Of a DNA stretch of 7,531 nucleotides, positions 6,850 through 7,531 are shown one piece after another (the stretch's first letter is position 1; every line of letters begins with the position of its first letter). The position numbers were made by a program, and so were the translations under genes. Under the pieces are notes generated by a model. That model was not told the DNA's origin. It worked only from the letters and a program-made list of their open reading frames with translations, and searched no databases. This DNA comes from Tenericutes bacterium HGW-Tenericutes-5 (lineage in GTDB: Bacteria; Bacillota_I; Bacilli_A; Izemoplasmatales; Hujiaoplasmataceae): NCBI GenBank assembly GCA_002839125.1, contig PGXI01000070.1, forward strand, positions 1 to 7,531, in the 5' to 3' direction.

Positions 6850-7383
6850 TTATTCATTGAATGGTTCGTATGTTCCCTCTTCAATTGATGTTAATGTATT
6901 GATTACAGCGGTTGGTCCAACATGAATTTCTTCAAAATTGCCATTAACTACTACAACTAGCATCGGAGTAGGAATTTGATCTTTTCCAATTGTTTCTAAG
7001 AAACTTGTATAAGCTGGTAAAGTATTGTTTTCACTGTCTTTAGTAGTCAGCGTTGCAGAATTCAACAAGAAGAATATGTTTTCATCTAATTTATTACCTA
7101 ATCTTAAAATATCATTCTTGTTTTCTTTACAAGATAAACATGTATCTGAATAAACATATATCACATAATCGCCAAGTTCAACATCTGCATCATCTTTCAT
7201 TTGAAAAACATCTGCGTAATTTTCTACTTGATCATAACTCTTGTAATCTTGCCATTTTGTAACTGCGTTATAAACAAATGCTATAGCTACTAGTAGTATA
7301 ACTGAGACGATTACAACTACAATCGTCTTCAATAATAACATCTCTGTATTTTGTTTTTTAAATCCCTTTTTATAAGTCGCCAT
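6850..7383 (-). CDS. Membrane-anchored thioredoxin-like protein with CLSC motif
   Basis: The 177-residue protein has a basic N-terminus, a single membrane helix at about 17-39 with no lipobox or obvious cleavage site, and an outward-facing domain. The positive charges before the helix predict N-in/C-out topology. The domain has thioredoxin-fold features: a strand (YVIYVYS, 73-79) leading into a CxxC motif, C82-L-S-C85, then a helix, and later TPMLVVVV (139-146), in which P140 is the likely cis-proline facing the CxxC. It probably acts in thiol-disulfide exchange or reduction outside the membrane, but CLSC is not the classical CGPC or CPHC dipeptide. Substrate and direction of electron flow are unknown, and no membrane electron donor such as CcdA or DsbB is adjacent. 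The start ATG has GAGG seven bases upstream. The gene has its own promoter with an embedded palindrome and its own terminator, so it is probably monocistronic. Confidence 0.82.
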   Translation of the reverse strand: MATYKKGFKKQNTEMLLLKTIVVVIVSVILLVAIAFVYNAVTKWQDYKSYDQVENYADVFQMKDDADVELGDYVIYVYSDTCLSCKENKNDILRLGNKLDENIFFLLNSATLTTKDSENNTLPAYTSFLETIGKDQIPTPMLVVVVNGNFEEIHVGPTAVINTLTSIEEGTYEPFNE

Positions 7384-7403
7384 TTTTTCACCTCAGTATT
7401 AAC

Positions 7404-7432
7404 ATTTTATCTAATTTTTAGATAATTTGCAA
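7404..7432 (-). promoter_or_regulatory. Promoter of the thioredoxin-like gene
   Basis: On the - strand TTGCAA (7427-7432) and TAAAAT (7404-7409) are separated by exactly 17 bases. Transcription would start near 7397, giving a leader of about 14 bases with GAGG at 7391-7394. The promoter lies in the 70-base gap after acpS, in which no U-tracted terminator is evident, so read-through from acpS is possible. Confidence 0.72.
7407..7425. promoter_or_regulatory. Candidate operator: 19-bp palindrome inside the thioredoxin-like gene promoter
   Basis: TTATCTAA-TTT-TTAGATAA is a perfect inverted repeat with 8-bp arms and a 3-bp centre. It fills the spacer between the -35 and -10 and overlaps four bases of the -10. 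This is a classic place for a repressor. It is unlikely to be a terminator for acpS because the stem is nearly all A/T and no U-tract follows. Its inner 17 bases share the TATC-N9-GATA form with the dyad at the ZIP gene start. Confidence 0.5.
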
Positions 7433-7453
7433 CTATTATTTTATTTTAAATGT

Positions 7454-7531
7454 CTATTCTAAAGATTCGATTATCGCAAAAGCAACACTATAATCTTTTT
7501 CGTGTGAAATCGAAACTGAAATTCTAAGATT
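7454..7531 (-). CDS. acpS: Holo-[acyl-carrier-protein] synthase, C-terminal 25 residues (5' end beyond window)
   Basis: Only the last 25 codons and a TAG stop are in the window. The frame is open to the right edge. The peptide contains VSISHEKDYSVAFAIIE, which matches the conserved C-terminal strand-loop-strand of AcpS (the I/L-S-I/L-SH-x-K/E-x-Y-A pattern). AcpS transfers the 4'-phosphopantetheine arm of coenzyme A to acyl carrier protein to activate it for fatty acid synthesis, in the cytoplasm. The Mg2+-binding Asp and Glu of the family are upstream of what can be seen. The gene is followed after 70 bases by the separately promoted thioredoxin-like gene. A partial match to another Sfp/AcpS-type transferase cannot be fully excluded from so short a piece. 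Confidence 0.8.
   Translation of the reverse strand, partial: NLRISVSISHEKDYSVAFAIIESLE

Noticed and set aside
7053..7262. Open frame of 69 codons on the + strand
   Set aside because: It lies antisense within the thioredoxin-like gene across its CxxC region. No promoter or ribosome binding site of its own is seen.
7407..7425. Palindrome interpreted as the acpS transcription terminator
   Set aside because: The stem is almost all A/T, lacks a following U-tract in the - direction, and lies exactly inside a well-spaced promoter.
1..7531. Use of UGA as a tryptophan codon, as in Mycoplasma
   Set aside because: All genes read at full, family-typical length with UGA as a stop, and tryptophans are encoded by UGG. 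No in-frame UGA is needed to explain any gene.

Overview
The window is a strongly AT-rich stretch of chromosome that looks like ordinary housekeeping territory from a low-GC Gram-positive relative, either Bacilli or the Acholeplasma/Izemoplasma side of the Mollicutes. The evidence for this is Bacillus-like GyrA, Tex and AcpS sequences, canonical GGAGG-type ribosome binding sites, TTGnnn/TATAAT promoters and an encoded CCA on the tRNA. The genes read through at full length with the standard code. Trp is TGG, and the visible stops are TAA or TAG with no TGA, so nothing here shows the UGA=Trp code of Mycoplasma proper. The lineage assignment is inference.

Layout: the left end holds the 3' two thirds of gyrA on the + strand (1-1725), closed by a bidirectional terminator (about 1724-1768). 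Everything else is on the - strand and runs toward gyrA. Reading in the direction of transcription from the right edge, there is the last 25 codons of acpS (7454-7531), a membrane-anchored thioredoxin-like protein with a CLSC motif (6850-7383) and its terminator, the RNA-binding transcription accessory protein Tex (4563-6764), a six-helix membrane protein of unknown function (3820-4491), tRNA-Ser(GCU) with its own promoter and terminator (3672-3762), a squalene-cyclase-like alpha/alpha-toroid protein (2627-3580), and a ZIP-family metal transporter (1786-2592). No gap between genes exceeds 300 bases. The gaps hold promoters, terminators and small inverted repeats.

Most genes have their own recognisable promoter, so they are probably small separate transcription units rather than one operon. 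Read-through is possible at two places that lack a terminator: from tex into the membrane protein, and from the membrane protein into the tRNA.

I see no clear new multi-gene system, CRISPR array or mobile element. The points most worth a second look are two 17-bp dyads of the form TATC-N9-GATA, one in the promoter of the thioredoxin-like gene and one at the predicted transcription start of the ZIP transporter, and the stand-alone cyclase-fold protein, whose substrate is not apparent from the sequence.
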